DNA of 64,000 nt from Lentzea waywayandensis (GTDB lineage Bacteria > Actinomycetota > Actinomycetes > Mycobacteriales > Pseudonocardiaceae): assembly GCF_900115955.1 (NCBI RefSeq), contig NZ_FOYL01000002.1:124001-188000 (forward strand). The letters are read 5' to 3'. This document shows, piece by piece, positions 8,403 through 17,143 of this stretch (the first letter of the stretch is position 1; each line of letters starts with the position of its first letter). Both the position numbers and the translations under genes were made by a program. Under the pieces are notes generated by a model. That model had not been told where the DNA came from. It did no database searches and saw only the letters and a program-made list of their open reading frames with translations.

Positions 8403-9323
8403 TCACAGGGAGCTGTCGACCCGCTTCCGACCAACCGAAGTACCGGCGTCGCCGCGAAGAAGCGCCTCCGCATCCGCAAGGGCGCCGATGGCCGCCATCG
8501 ATCCCGTCGCGCGCACGAACCGGCGACACGCCTCGATCTTCGGCCCCATCGAGCCGGCCGGAAAGGTCAGGTGCTCGATCTCGTCCACGTCGAGGTGGCG
8601 CAGGGGTTCCGCTTCCGGCATGCCGAAGTCGGACATCACAGCGGACACGTCGGTCAGCAGAAGCAGGCGGTCGGCCTTCAGCGCGATCGCGAGTCCGGCC
8701 GAGGTTAGGTCCTTGTCCACGACCGCCTCCACGCCCTGCAACTGCCCGTTGTCGACCACGGGCGCACCGCCGCCGCCTGCGCAGACCACGACCGTTCCGC
8801 CGCTCACCAGCTGTTCGATCGACTCCTGTTCGACCAGCCGCAGTGGCTCGGGTGATGGGACGACGCGGCGCCAGTGCGGGCCGTCGGCCGCCATGGTCCA
8901 GCCGTTCTGCTCGGCCAGCCGGTCCGCCTGGTCGCGCTGGTAGATCGGGCCGATGAACTTGGTCGGCGCGGCGAACGCCGGATCTGCGGGGTCGACGACG
9001 GTCTGGGTCACGACGGCGAGTACCGGCTTGCGAACACCGGCGTTGCGCAGTGACTGGGCGAGCCAGTAGCCGATCATGCCCTGGGTTTCGGCGCCGAGGG
9101 TGTCGAGCGGGTACGGGCGGGTGAGGGACGGGTCGGCCTCGCTTTCCAGGGCGAGCAGGCCGATCTGAGGGCCGTTGCCGTGACAGATGACGAGTTCGTT
9201 CTCGACGGCAAGCGGCGCGAGGGCTCGCGCCGCTGCTTCGACGTGGTGCAGCTGGACGGAGGCGTCCGCACGTTCGCCGCGCATCAGCAGGGCGTTGCCA
9301 CCGAGTGCCGCGACGATGCGCAT
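8403..9323 (-). CDS. arcC: Carbamate kinase
   Basis: A 306-residue amino-acid-kinase-fold enzyme. Diagnostic segments are ALGGNALLMRGE at the N-terminus, CHGNGPQIGLLALE, TQTVVDPADPAF, CAGGGGAPV and DKDLTSAGLAIALKADRLLLLTDV. It transfers the phosphate of carbamoyl phosphate to ADP and so yields the ATP of arginine fermentation. The ATG overlaps the stop of the arcB gene (TGATG), making it the last cistron of the arginine deiminase operon. The 138 bases after its end hold nothing recognisable. Confidence 0.95.
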   Translation of the reverse strand: MRIVAALGGNALLMRGERADASVQLHHVEAAARALAPLAVENELVICHGNGPQIGLLALESEADPSLTRPYPLDTLGAETQGMIGYWLAQSLRNAGVRKPVLAVVTQTVVDPADPAFAAPTKFIGPIYQRDQADRLAEQNGWTMAADGPHWRRVVPSPEPLRLVEQESIEQLVSGGTVVVCAGGGGAPVVDNGQLQGVEAVVDKDLTSAGLAIALKADRLLLLTDVSAVMSDFGMPEAEPLRHLDVDEIEHLTFPAGSMGPKIEACRRFVRATGSMAAIGALADAEALLRGDAGTSVGRKRVDSSL

Positions 9324-10315
9324 CAGGAGGCCAGCCCGGCGACGATGACCGCCTTGATCGTGTGCAGGCGGTTCTCGGCCTGGTCGAAGACGACCGAAGC
9401 GGCCGACGAGAACACCTCGTCGGTGACCTCGGCTCCGTCAAGGCCGTACTGCTCGTGGACCCGGCGGCCGACCTGGGTGGTGCGATCGTGGATGGACGGC
9501 AGGCAGTGCAGGAACTTCGTGGTGGACTTGCCGGTCGCCTTCATCAGTTCGGCGGTGACGCGGTAGGGCGTCAGCAGGGGTACGCGGGTGTCCCAGGCCT
9601 CGGGTGAGTCGCCCATGCTGACCCAGACGTCGGTGTAGATGAAGTCGGCGTCGGCGACGGCCTGTTCGGGGTCGTCGGTGACGAGCACGCGGGCACCGCT
9701 CGCGGCAGCCAGCTCGTGGGCCTTGGCGATCACGTCGGCGGGCGGCTGCAGCGCGGCGGGGGCGGCGATGCGGACGTCCATGCCGAGCAGGGCGCCGGTG
9801 ATGAGCAACGAGCGGGCGACGTTGTTGTGGCCGTCGCCGACGAAGGCGAACTTGACGTCCTCGATCTGACCGGTGAAGTGCTCCCTCATGGTGAGGACGT
9901 CGGCGAGCATCTGGGTGGGGTGCCAGGAGTCGGTCAGGCCGTTCCACACGGGCACGCCGGCGTGCTCGGCCAGCGTCTCGACCGTCTCCTGGGCGAAGCC
10001 GCGGAACTCGATGGCGTCGAACATGCGGCCGAGGACCTTGGCGGTGTCCGGGATGGACTCCTCGCGGCCCATGTGCGAGCCGGTCGGGTCGAGGTAGGTG
10101 ACGTGGGCGCCCTGGTCGTGGGCGGCGACTTCGAAGGCGCAACGGGTGCGGGTCGAGCTCTTCTCGAAAACGAGGGCGATGTTCTTGCCGGTCAAGACCG
10201 GGTGCTCGACACCGGATGCCTTGGCGCGTTTCAAACCGCGGGCCTGGGAGACGAGGTCGAGGAACTTCTCCTTGGTGAGGTCGAGTTCCTTCAGCAACGA
10301 GCCGGGGTGTCGCAT
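9323..10315 (-). CDS. arcB: Catabolic ornithine carbamoyltransferase
   Basis: A 330-residue transcarbamylase with the carbamoyl-phosphate motif STRTR (54-58), the [12 protein letters not shown] ornithine-side segment, DVWVSMGD and the HCLP motif. Length and the insertion pattern match catabolic (ArcB) rather than short anabolic enzymes. Placement between arcA and arcC supports this. It splits citrulline into ornithine and carbamoyl phosphate. It follows arcA by 13 bases and overlaps arcC by one codon. Confidence 0.95.
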   Translation of the reverse strand: MRHPGSLLKELDLTKEKFLDLVSQARGLKRAKASGVEHPVLTGKNIALVFEKSSTRTRCAFEVAAHDQGAHVTYLDPTGSHMGREESIPDTAKVLGRMFDAIEFRGFAQETVETLAEHAGVPVWNGLTDSWHPTQMLADVLTMREHFTGQIEDVKFAFVGDGHNNVARSLLITGALLGMDVRIAAPAALQPPADVIAKAHELAAASGARVLVTDDPEQAVADADFIYTDVWVSMGDSPEAWDTRVPLLTPYRVTAELMKATGKSTTKFLHCLPSIHDRTTQVGRRVHEQYGLDGAEVTDEVFSSAASVVFDQAENRLHTIKAVIVAGLAS

Positions 10316-10328
10316 CGAGGTGGTCCTT

Positions 10329-11573
10329 TCAGATGCCGTCGCGCTGGATCGGGCAGGTCATGCAGCGGGCGCCGCCTCGGCCGCGGCCGAGTTCGTTGCC
10401 GGGGATGGAGATGACCTCGATGCCGTGGTCGGCGAGCATGGTGTTGGTGACGGTGTTGCGTTCGTAGCCGACGACGACGCCGGGCGCGAGCGCGAGGAAG
10501 TTGTTGGCGTCGTCCCACTGTTCGCGTTCGGCGGCGCGGGCGTCCTCGTCCGCGCACAGCACACGCAGCCGGTCGACACCGAGCAACTCGGCGATCGTGG
10601 CGAACACCGAGGTCCGTTCCTGCACACGCAGGCCGGCCGAGCTCCGCTCGATGACCTCCTCCACGTCGGCAGGGGTGATCACCCACGTCCTGAGCGTCTC
10701 GGGATCGAGGCCGGGATAGCGGATGAACGTGTTGAGGTCGAGCATCGTCATGACCGTGTCGAGGTGCATGAGCGCGTGCGAGCGGGGCAGCTGCACGGCG
10801 ATCACAGAACTCGCCTGGCCGGTGCGGAAGAGTTCCCGCGCCAGGATCTCCACGCCCATCGGGGTGGTCCGCTCCCCCATGCCGATCAGCACCGTGCCGC
10901 GCCCGAGGACGAGGATGTCGCCGCCTTCCAGCGTCGCGGGCTGGTGGTTGGCGTCGTCCGCGCCGTAGTAGGTCGGGAAGACGGCGTCCGCGAACAGCGG
11001 GTGGAAACGGTAGATCGCTTGGCAGTGCAGGGATTCGCGGCGACGGGCTGCCTTCGCCATCGGGTTGATGGTGACGCCGCCGTAGATCCACGCCGAACTG
11101 TCGCGCGGGAACAGCGTGTTCGGCAGCGGCGGCAGGACGAAGTCGTCCAGTCCGAGGCTGTTCCAGCGCAGGCTCGGCACGCTGAGCGGAGACAGGTCGG
11201 CGCGCGTGACACCGCCGACGAGCAGTTCGGCGAGTTGCGGGGCGTCGACCTTCTCCGCGAACTCGCGGACCGGCGCGGCCAGCGTAGGTCCGAGCAGCTC
11301 CGGCGTGCAGACGCGGTCCAGGACGAACGCCCGTGCCTCCGGCAAGTCCAGCGTCTCGGCGAGCAGAGTGCCGGTGTGATGCACGGTGATCCCGCGGTCG
11401 CGCAGCACCGAGGCGAAGACGTCGTGTTCCTCCTGGGCCTTCGACGCCCAGAGCACGTCGTCGAACAGCAGCTCGTCGCAGTTGCGCGGGGTGAGCCTGC
11501 TCAGCTCGAGACCTGGGCGGTGCACGATGACCTGGCGCAGCGTGCCGACTTCCGACGCCACCGCGAGGTTCAC
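10329..11573 (-). CDS. arcA: Arginine deiminase
   Basis: A 414-residue guanidino-group hydrolase. It shows the [11 protein letters not shown] substrate loop, the [10 protein letters not shown] segment with the catalytic histidine and aspartate, and the C-terminal nucleophile C404 in GGARCMTCP. It converts arginine to citrulline and ammonia. The GTG start overlaps the stop of the permease gene (GTGA), so translation is coupled to uptake. It is the entry enzyme of the four-gene operon that ends with arcC. Confidence 0.96.
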   Translation of the reverse strand: MNLAVASEVGTLRQVIVHRPGLELSRLTPRNCDELLFDDVLWASKAQEEHDVFASVLRDRGITVHHTGTLLAETLDLPEARAFVLDRVCTPELLGPTLAAPVREFAEKVDAPQLAELLVGGVTRADLSPLSVPSLRWNSLGLDDFVLPPLPNTLFPRDSSAWIYGGVTINPMAKAARRRESLHCQAIYRFHPLFADAVFPTYYGADDANHQPATLEGGDILVLGRGTVLIGMGERTTPMGVEILARELFRTGQASSVIAVQLPRSHALMHLDTVMTMLDLNTFIRYPGLDPETLRTWVITPADVEEVIERSSAGLRVQERTSVFATIAELLGVDRLRVLCADEDARAAEREQWDDANNFLALAPGVVVGYERNTVTNTMLADHGIEVISIPGNELGRGRGGARCMTCPIQRDGI

Positions 11574-12943
11574 GAGGTCACCTCGCCGTACTCGCCGCGG
11601 CTGACCTTGAGCCAGATGTAGAGCGGCACACCCAGCAGCAGGCAGATGACGCCGTAGTAGACGGCCTGGTAGCCGCTGCCGGCCAGTGCCCAGAAGGAGA
11701 ACGCGAGAGCCAGAACCGAGACCGTGCAGTCACGCACGAGGTGCGGCCATTCGGCGCGGCGGCCGCGGACCAGCAGCCAGTACAGCTGGGCGGCGGCGCT
11801 GAACAGGTACGGCACGACGGCGGTGAACACCGACAGCAGCACGAGCGTGGTGAAGACCTGCTCGAAGTTGGTGTAGCTGACGATCACCAGGGCCGAGGCG
11901 AGCACGGTGGAGCTGATGATGCCGAAACTGGGGATGTCGCGGCGAGTGCGCAGGAAGGCCTTCGGGAACAGGTTGTCCTTCGCGGCGGCCATCGGCATCT
12001 CGCCGATGATCAGGGTCCAGCCGATGAGGCAGCCGAGGCCGGACACGACGGCGGCGACGGCGATGGTCTGTCCGGCCCACTGGCCGCCGAAGATGGCGTT
12101 GGCGGCGTCGGTGAACGGGGCCTTGGTGTCTCGCAGTGCCGCGTTCGGCACGGTGCCGAAGACGGTGAGCGTGCCGAGGATGTAGACGACGGCGCAGCCG
12201 ATCGTGCCGAACACGGTGGCGCGGCTGACGTTGCGTTCGGGGTCGCGCACTCGACCGGCGGCCACCGAGGCGGTCTCGATGCCGATGTAGCTGAACAGCG
12301 CGATGGCGCCGGCGGCCGAGATGGCGCCCCACACAGAGGTGCCGCTCGCGTTGAAGGGACCGAAGTTCGCGGACTTGACGAAGATCAGGCCGACGGTCGC
12401 CATGAAGAGCAACGGGACGAACTTCAGCACGACGGAGAGGATCTGGGTGACGGCCATGTTCCGCAGGCCGGACAGGTTGACCAGCGCCGGAATCCACAGG
12501 CCCGCCAAGGCGATCGCGATCGACCAGACCACCTGGTGGTCGGTGTTGACGAAGACCTCGACGTACCCGACCAGCGCGACGACGATCGCCGCGTTGCCCG
12601 CCCACGCCGTGATCCAGTAGCACCAGGCGGTGAGGAAGCCGGCGAAGTCGCCGAAGGCGTCACGGGCGTAGACGTAAGGGCCGCCGGAGCCGCTGATCCG
12701 CTTGGACAGCGCACCGAACGTCAGCGCGAGTGCCAGCGCCCCGATCGTGACCAGCACGAACGCGACAAGGCTGATCGGGCCGAACGCCGCGAGTGCCGAG
12801 GGCAGGCCGAACACTCCGGTGCCGATCACGGATCCGACCACCAGCGCGGTCGCGGTGGGCAGGCCGAATCTGGACGGTCGTGGCTGGTCGGCGCCCGGCT
12901 CCGGAGGCGCGGTGGCCTCCGGCCCGGCGGTTCCTGTGGTCAC
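11570..12943 (-). CDS. arcD: Arginine/ornithine antiporter-type APC permease
   Basis: A 457-residue transporter of the APC superfamily with about 12 hydrophobic helices. Helix 1 has the typical [13 protein letters not shown] glycine-rich unwound segment, and [13 protein letters not shown] matches helix 6 of this family. Because it heads the arcA-arcB-arcC operon, exchange of external arginine for internal ornithine is the likely job. The sequence is nearer to the AdiC/ArcD-like APC branch than to CNT or MFS carriers. DosR-like boxes lie 94 or more bases upstream. Confidence 0.85.
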   Translation of the reverse strand: MTTGTAGPEATAPPEPGADQPRPSRFGLPTATALVVGSVIGTGVFGLPSALAAFGPISLVAFVLVTIGALALALTFGALSKRISGSGGPYVYARDAFGDFAGFLTAWCYWITAWAGNAAIVVALVGYVEVFVNTDHQVVWSIAIALAGLWIPALVNLSGLRNMAVTQILSVVLKFVPLLFMATVGLIFVKSANFGPFNASGTSVWGAISAAGAIALFSYIGIETASVAAGRVRDPERNVSRATVFGTIGCAVVYILGTLTVFGTVPNAALRDTKAPFTDAANAIFGGQWAGQTIAVAAVVSGLGCLIGWTLIIGEMPMAAAKDNLFPKAFLRTRRDIPSFGIISSTVLASALVIVSYTNFEQVFTTLVLLSVFTAVVPYLFSAAAQLYWLLVRGRRAEWPHLVRDCTVSVLALAFSFWALAGSGYQAVYYGVICLLLGVPLYIWLKVSRGEYGEVTS

Positions 12944-13036
12944 GGCGCACTCCTCACTCCGATGTGGACTGTTCAGCAGCGAGAAGCCTGCTCCAGGCGA
13001 AGGAGATCCCCCACCTCCTCAGGTCTCGCTCGCGGC

Positions 13037-13050
13037 GGGCACTAGGTCCC
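13037..13050. promoter_or_regulatory. DosR-like box, upstream of the arginine deiminase operon
   Basis: GGGCACTAGGTCCC matches 10 of 14 positions of the mycobacterial DosR consensus GGGACTWWAGTCCC. It lies 94 bp upstream of the arginine permease start and overlaps the stop codon of the Rv1733c-like remnant. This is the weakest of the three sites. Confidence 0.35.
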
Positions 13051-13194
13051 CTGTCGTGCGGGACCCACCACGGGGATCGCCGGCATCGCGACGACCGCGG
13101 CCGCGACGCCCTCGAGGCGATCGCCCGCCGTGGCGAGCTGGTCGCGGCGGGGAAAGGCCTGACGGGCGACTCGGGCCAGCCGACTCGCGGCCAC
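13042..13194 (-). pseudogene. Truncated Rv1733c-family membrane protein (N-terminal remnant)
   Basis: A GTG codon with a perfect AGGAGGTGGACC leader opens a 50-codon frame. It reads FPRRDQLATAGDRLEGVAAAV, close to the start of Rv1733c (a DosR-regulon membrane protein), where an arginine/NPL segment precedes G(T/D)DRLE and the first membrane helix. In full-length relatives about 150 residues follow. Here the frame stops after the first hydrophobic stretch. The intact ribosome site suggests recent decay, or a short peptide that is still made. Family assignment rests on remembered similarity. Confidence 0.5.
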
Positions 13195-13236
13195 GGTCCA
13201 CCTCCTGCCCCAGGCCGCGCGAAGGAGACCTCCCCA

Positions 13237-13250
13237 GGGCCGTTGGTCCC
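13237..13250. promoter_or_regulatory. DosR-like box upstream of the Rv1733c remnant
   Basis: GGGCCGTTGGTCCC matches 11 of 14 positions of GGGACTWWAGTCCC and is nearly symmetric. It lies 43 bp upstream of the GTG of the Rv1733c-like remnant, a normal distance for an activator site. Confidence 0.45.
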
Positions 13251-13347
13251 GTCGCAGGCACGACCAGTGGTTCGACGACACCGGTCGAGGCAGGCGTCGA
13301 CGCACGCGAAATGCCTTCTGGCACGAGAAGTTGTGCACTGACCGGGC

Positions 13348-13361
13348 GGGACGAAAGCCCC
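13348..13361. promoter_or_regulatory. DosR-like box upstream of the universal stress gene
   Basis: GGGACGAAAGCCCC matches 12 of 14 positions of the DosR consensus GGGACTWWAGTCCC. It ends 59 bp before the ATG of the universal stress gene. In mycobacteria such boxes commonly precede universal stress genes. Confidence 0.55.
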
Positions 13362-13420
13362 TGCGCCCACGACCGCCCCTACGAGCACGCTGAGTGGTGA
13401 ATCCACGCGAGGAGCCCTAC

Positions 13421-13885
13421 ATGAACTCCGAGTCCCACATCGTCGTCGGTGTCGACGGTTCGCCGGCCGCGAAAGCCGCGCTCGCCTGGGCCGTCGCGGA
13501 AGCCAAGCGCACGAACGCGTCCGTGCTGGCGCTGTCGGTCTGCCATCTCGCCCCCTCGGCGGACGGCGGAACCGATCCGTTCGCCGAAATGCACCGCCGC
13601 GATCTCATCGCCGCCGTGGACGCGCTCGGCACGGCCGCCGACGGCGTGCGCATCGACCAGGAGACCCCGCAGGGCAAAGCTGGGCCGGTGCTCGTCGAGC
13701 GCTCCGCGGATGCCGCCTTCCTGGTGGTCGGCGGGCACGGTGACCACAGGTCGGGTGTGCTGGTGATGAGCTCGGTCACGACCTACTGCCTGCGGCACGC
13801 CCGCTGCTCCGTCGTCGTGATTCCAGCGGAAGGAGCGCGCCATGACGGTCCTCTCATGCTCCGGCCTGAGACGCCGGTTCGGTGA
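13421..13885 (+). CDS. Universal stress protein
   Basis: A 154-residue single UspA domain. It starts IVVGVDGSPAAKAALAWAV and ends with VVGGHGDHRSGVLVMSSVTTYCLRHARCSVVVIP. The ATP-binding G-2x-G-9x-G(S/T) pattern is partly lost: the last glycine-serine reads SS, so nucleotide binding may be weak. ATG 13421 is preferred because GAGGAG lies 7 nt upstream. The 3' end overlaps the first 44 bases of the ABC ATPase gene, so the four genes form one operon, probably switched on by the DosR-like box at 13348. Confidence 0.88.
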   Translation: MNSESHIVVGVDGSPAAKAALAWAVAEAKRTNASVLALSVCHLAPSADGGTDPFAEMHRRDLIAAVDALGTAADGVRIDQETPQGKAGPVLVERSADAAFLVVGGHGDHRSGVLVMSSVTTYCLRHARCSVVVIPAEGARHDGPLMLRPETPVR

Positions 13886-14765
13886 CGTGCTGGCGGTCGA
13901 CGACGTGTCGTTCACGATCACCGAAGGCGAGACCTACGGGCTGCTCGGCCCGAACGGCGCGGGCAAGACCACGACGATCTCGATGATCACCGGCGTGCTC
14001 TCGCCCGACGCGGGCGAGGTGCTCGTCGCGGGCGAACCGATGTCCATCCACGCCATCGCCGCCAAGCGCCTGGTCGGGTACGTGCCGCAGGAGCTCGCGC
14101 TCTACCCGGACCTGACCGGACGGGAGAACCTGAGGTTCTTCGCGAGCCTCTACGGAGCTCCGAAGAGTCGCGTCGACCACGTGCTCGACGTGGTCGGCCT
14201 GGCCGACCGCGCCGGCGACCTGGCGCGGGAGTACTCGGGCGGGATGAAGCGGCGGCTCAACGTGGCGATCGGGCTGCTGCACGAACCGAGGCTGCTGGTG
14301 CTCGACGAGCCCACCGCCGGCGTCGACCCGCAGAGCCGCAACCAGATCATGGACAACGTGCGTGCGCTCGCCGCTGACGGCATGGCGATCCTCTACACCA
14401 CGCACTACATGGAGGAGGCGGAGCGGCTCTGCGACCGCGTCGGCGTCATCGACTCCGGCCGCCTGATCGCCGAGGGCACCCGGCGCGAACTCGTCGAGCG
14501 GCTCGGCGAACGGGACCGGATCTCGTTGCTGCTGGACGGGGACGTCACGCACGCGGCCGCGGTGCTCGGCTCGATCCGGAACGTGCACGGCGTGGCCGCA
14601 CACGGACAGGGTCTCGAACTGGTCGTGGACGACGCGCGGGAAACCCTGCCCCAGGTGCTGTCGGCGATCTCGGCCGACGGCGTGGTGGTGCGGTCGGCCG
14701 AGGTGACCGAACCCAACCTCGAGACCGTCTTCCTGCACCTCACCGGCAAAGCGCTGAGGGAGTGA
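13842..14765 (+). CDS. ABC-2 exporter ATP-binding protein
   Basis: A 307-residue DrrA-type ATPase. Walker A is at 36-43 (GPNGAGKT), the signature is YSGGMKRRL and Walker B is LLVLDEPTAGVD. The roughly 80-residue C-terminal extension ending in EPNLETVFLHLTGK is typical of drug/lipid exporters. GGAAGGA precedes the ATG, which lies inside the end of the universal stress gene. It overlaps the following permease by GTGA. Substrate unknown; multidrug or membrane-lipid export is likely. Confidence 0.93.
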   Translation: MTVLSCSGLRRRFGDVLAVDDVSFTITEGETYGLLGPNGAGKTTTISMITGVLSPDAGEVLVAGEPMSIHAIAAKRLVGYVPQELALYPDLTGRENLRFFASLYGAPKSRVDHVLDVVGLADRAGDLAREYSGGMKRRLNVAIGLLHEPRLLVLDEPTAGVDPQSRNQIMDNVRALAADGMAILYTTHYMEEAERLCDRVGVIDSGRLIAEGTRRELVERLGERDRISLLLDGDVTHAAAVLGSIRNVHGVAAHGQGLELVVDDARETLPQVLSAISADGVVVRSAEVTEPNLETVFLHLTGKALRE

Positions 14766-15937
14766 CCGTGCGTCACGCATTGCTGATCGCCGCGCGTGAC
14801 CTTCGAGAACGCGCCCGCGACCGGACCGCCTACGTACTCGCGCTCGTGCTGCCGCTGGGGCTCGCCGGCATCTTCACCCTCATCCTCGGCAACGTCGGCG
14901 GCGACAGCCAGCTCTTCCGCTACGCCGTCGTGGACTCCGACCGCGGTGCCGTCGCTCGAACGTTCACCGAGGAGGTCCTGCGCGGTGCCGCGAGCTCCGG
15001 CGCCATCGAGATCCGCGCCGCGGCCTCCGAGCAGGAAGCCCGCTCGTGGGTGGACAAGGGCGAGGCGACGGCGGCGTTTCTGCTGCCGGTGGGGCTGACC
15101 GAGGACGTGCTCGCGGGCCGTGCCGCACGGATCGAGGTCGTCGGTGACGTGGACGCGCCGACCGGCACTCAGGTCGCGCGCTCGCTCGCGCAGTCCTACA
15201 CCGACCGGCTCACCGCGGTGCGCCAGGCGGTCGCCGCGACCGTCCACTCCGGACTGACCACCTCCCCCGCCGAACTCGCCGCCGAAGCCGCCGCCGCACT
15301 CCCCCGCGTGTCCGTCGCCGAGGACACCACCCTCAGCAGACAGCTCGACGCGAAGACGCAGTACGCCGCGGGCATGGCGGTGTTCTTCCTGTTCTTCGCC
15401 GTGCAACTGGGGGTGACCGGTCTGCTGGAGGAACGCCGGCTCGGCACGATGGCGCGGCTGCTCGCGGCACCGGTGCGCCGGTCGTCGATCCTCCTGGGCA
15501 AGCTGCTGACCAGCGTGGCCATCGGCGTGCTGAGCATGACGGTCCTGATCGTGGCGAGCTCGCTGTTGATGGGTGCTCGTTGGGGCAGTCCCGCAGGTGT
15601 CGCGTTGCTCGTGCTGTCCGGGGTGCTCGCCGCCACCGGCGCGATGGCGGTGGTGGCCGCCCTCGCGAAGACGGCGGAGCAGGCGGGTGGCTGGCAGGCG
15701 GTGACAGCGATCGTGCTCGGCTCGCTCGGTGGCGCGTTCTTCCCCGTCTCCCAGGCGGGTGGACTGCTGGAGAAGCTCAGCCTCCTGGCACCGCACCGGT
15801 GGTTCCTGCGCGGCCTCGCCGACCTCGCCGGTGGTGACGTCGCCGCAGTGCTTCCCTCGGTCGCCGCCATGACCGCGTTCGCCGCGGTCACCTGCACCGC
15901 GGCCCTGCTGCTCTTCCGGAAGGTGGTGCCGTCGTGA
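14762..15937 (+). CDS. ABC-2 exporter permease (first)
   Basis: A 391-residue ABC-2 type permease of the YhgE/NatB-like layout. One membrane helix near residue 25 is followed by a large extracytoplasmic domain (about 50-200) and five to six helices from residue 205 on. The QYAAGMAVFFLFFAVQLGVTGLLEERRLGTMARLLAAPV segment is the ABC-2 signature region. It starts at GTG overlapping the ATPase stop and is coupled at its own end to the second permease (GTGA). Confidence 0.9.
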   Translation: MTVRHALLIAARDLRERARDRTAYVLALVLPLGLAGIFTLILGNVGGDSQLFRYAVVDSDRGAVARTFTEEVLRGAASSGAIEIRAAASEQEARSWVDKGEATAAFLLPVGLTEDVLAGRAARIEVVGDVDAPTGTQVARSLAQSYTDRLTAVRQAVAATVHSGLTTSPAELAAEAAAALPRVSVAEDTTLSRQLDAKTQYAAGMAVFFLFFAVQLGVTGLLEERRLGTMARLLAAPVRRSSILLGKLLTSVAIGVLSMTVLIVASSLLMGARWGSPAGVALLVLSGVLAATGAMAVVAALAKTAEQAGGWQAVTAIVLGSLGGAFFPVSQAGGLLEKLSLLAPHRWFLRGLADLAGGDVAAVLPSVAAMTAFAAVTCTAALLLFRKVVPS

Positions 15938-17031
15938 AGATCCTCTCGATCGGCTGGATCAACGTCCGCCGTGCCCTCCGGGACCGCACCGGACTCTTCT
16001 TCCTCGTGGCGCTACCGCTGATGCTCGTGTTCATCATCGGTGCGGCGTTCGGCGGCGCGGGCAGCCCAGTTCTCGGAGTGGTGGGCGACGCGGGTGCGTT
16101 GCGCGCGGAATCCGCGATGCAGGTGCGGGACTTCTCCGACGAAGCGGCGTTGCGCACGGCCGTGGAGCACGGTGAGGCGAGCGCCGGACTCGTCCGCGTC
16201 GCCGGGCAGGCGCCCCGCCTGCTGGTGCGACCCGACCGAACCGGCCAACAGCTGCGGATGCTCGTCACCACAGTGCTGACCAGCGAGGCGAACCGGCTCG
16301 CCGCGGGCGAGTTCGTGGCTTCGCACACCGGGCTCGACGCCGCGACCGCACTGTCCGTTGTGGACTCGGTGCCGGTGGAGCCGGTCGAGGTGCGCACGAC
16401 CACGGCGGGCGAGGCCCTCTTCCCCGAGGACTTCTCGGGCTTCGATCTCGGCGCGGCGAGCCAGTTGATCGTGTTCACGTTCCTGAACTCGCTCACCGCG
16501 GCGGCGGCCCTGGTGGAGACTCGCTCGTTCGGCGTGACGCGCCGGATGCTCGCCACCCCCACACCCGCACGCGTGATCATCGCCGGCGAGGCGCTCGGCC
16601 GGGTGGCGATCGCCCTGCTGCAGGGCCTGATCGTCGTCGTCGGCTCGGCGTTGCTCTTCGGTGTGCGCTGGGGAGACCCGCTCGGCGCGGCGGCCCTGCT
16701 GTGCGCGTTCGCCCTCGTGTCGGGCGGTGCGGGGCTTCTGCTCGGCGCGGTGTGCCGCACGCAGCAACAGACCGCCGGCGCCGGCATCCTGCTCGGACTG
16801 GGCCTCGCCGCGTTCGGCGGGTGCATGGTGCCGATCGAGTTCTTCAGCCCCGCGTTGCGCACCGTCGCGTTCGCCACTCCGCACGGCTGGGCCAACGACG
16901 GGTTCGCCGCACTCACCCGGCGCGGCGGCGACATCCTCACCGTGGCACCACACCTGAGCGTGCTGCTGGGGTTCGCGGCGGCGTTGTTCGCGCTCGGTGC
17001 CTGGCGGCTCCAGCGCGCGGTGACAGCGTGA
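15934..17031 (+). CDS. ABC-2 exporter permease (second)
   Basis: A 365-residue paralogue of the preceding permease with the same layout: N-terminal helix, extracytoplasmic domain and a C-terminal block of six helices containing LVETRSFGVTRRMLATPTPARVI. The two permeases probably form a heterodimer powered by the ATPase encoded at 13842. The gene ends the stress/exporter operon. The 112 bases to the convergent lycopene cyclase gene hold no recognisable feature. Confidence 0.9.
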   Translation: MKILSIGWINVRRALRDRTGLFFLVALPLMLVFIIGAAFGGAGSPVLGVVGDAGALRAESAMQVRDFSDEAALRTAVEHGEASAGLVRVAGQAPRLLVRPDRTGQQLRMLVTTVLTSEANRLAAGEFVASHTGLDAATALSVVDSVPVEPVEVRTTTAGEALFPEDFSGFDLGAASQLIVFTFLNSLTAAAALVETRSFGVTRRMLATPTPARVIIAGEALGRVAIALLQGLIVVVGSALLFGVRWGDPLGAAALLCAFALVSGGAGLLLGAVCRTQQQTAGAGILLGLGLAAFGGCMVPIEFFSPALRTVAFATPHGWANDGFAALTRRGGDILTVAPHLSVLLGFAAALFALGAWRLQRAVTA

Positions 17032-17143
17032 CACCGAACGCGTGGGCCACCTCCTTCGCCTCCGGCGGCGGCGACCAGGCGAGCACCACGAGTCCGCCCG
17101 CGATGGCCGTCGGTGCCTGCGATTCCGCTGCTTTCCTCGACCT

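Larger units (their letters stand above)
12944..13420. other. 477-bp divergent intergenic region with DosR-like boxes and a gene remnant
   Basis: Between the arginine permease and the universal stress gene there is no complete gene. The stretch contains a 50-codon remnant similar to the start of Rv1733c-type membrane proteins (13042-13194, minus) and three sites resembling the DosR/DevR box (13037, 13237, 13348). It probably carries the promoters of both the arginine deiminase operon and the stress/ABC operon. Confidence 0.6.

Noticed and set aside
8296..8956. Plus-strand frames downstream of marR
   Set aside because: Antisense of carbamate kinase; serine/arginine-rich without family features.
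10098..11621. Open plus-strand frame of 507 codons opposite arcA
   Set aside because: It is the antisense of a clearly coding arginine deiminase gene and shows no domain pattern.
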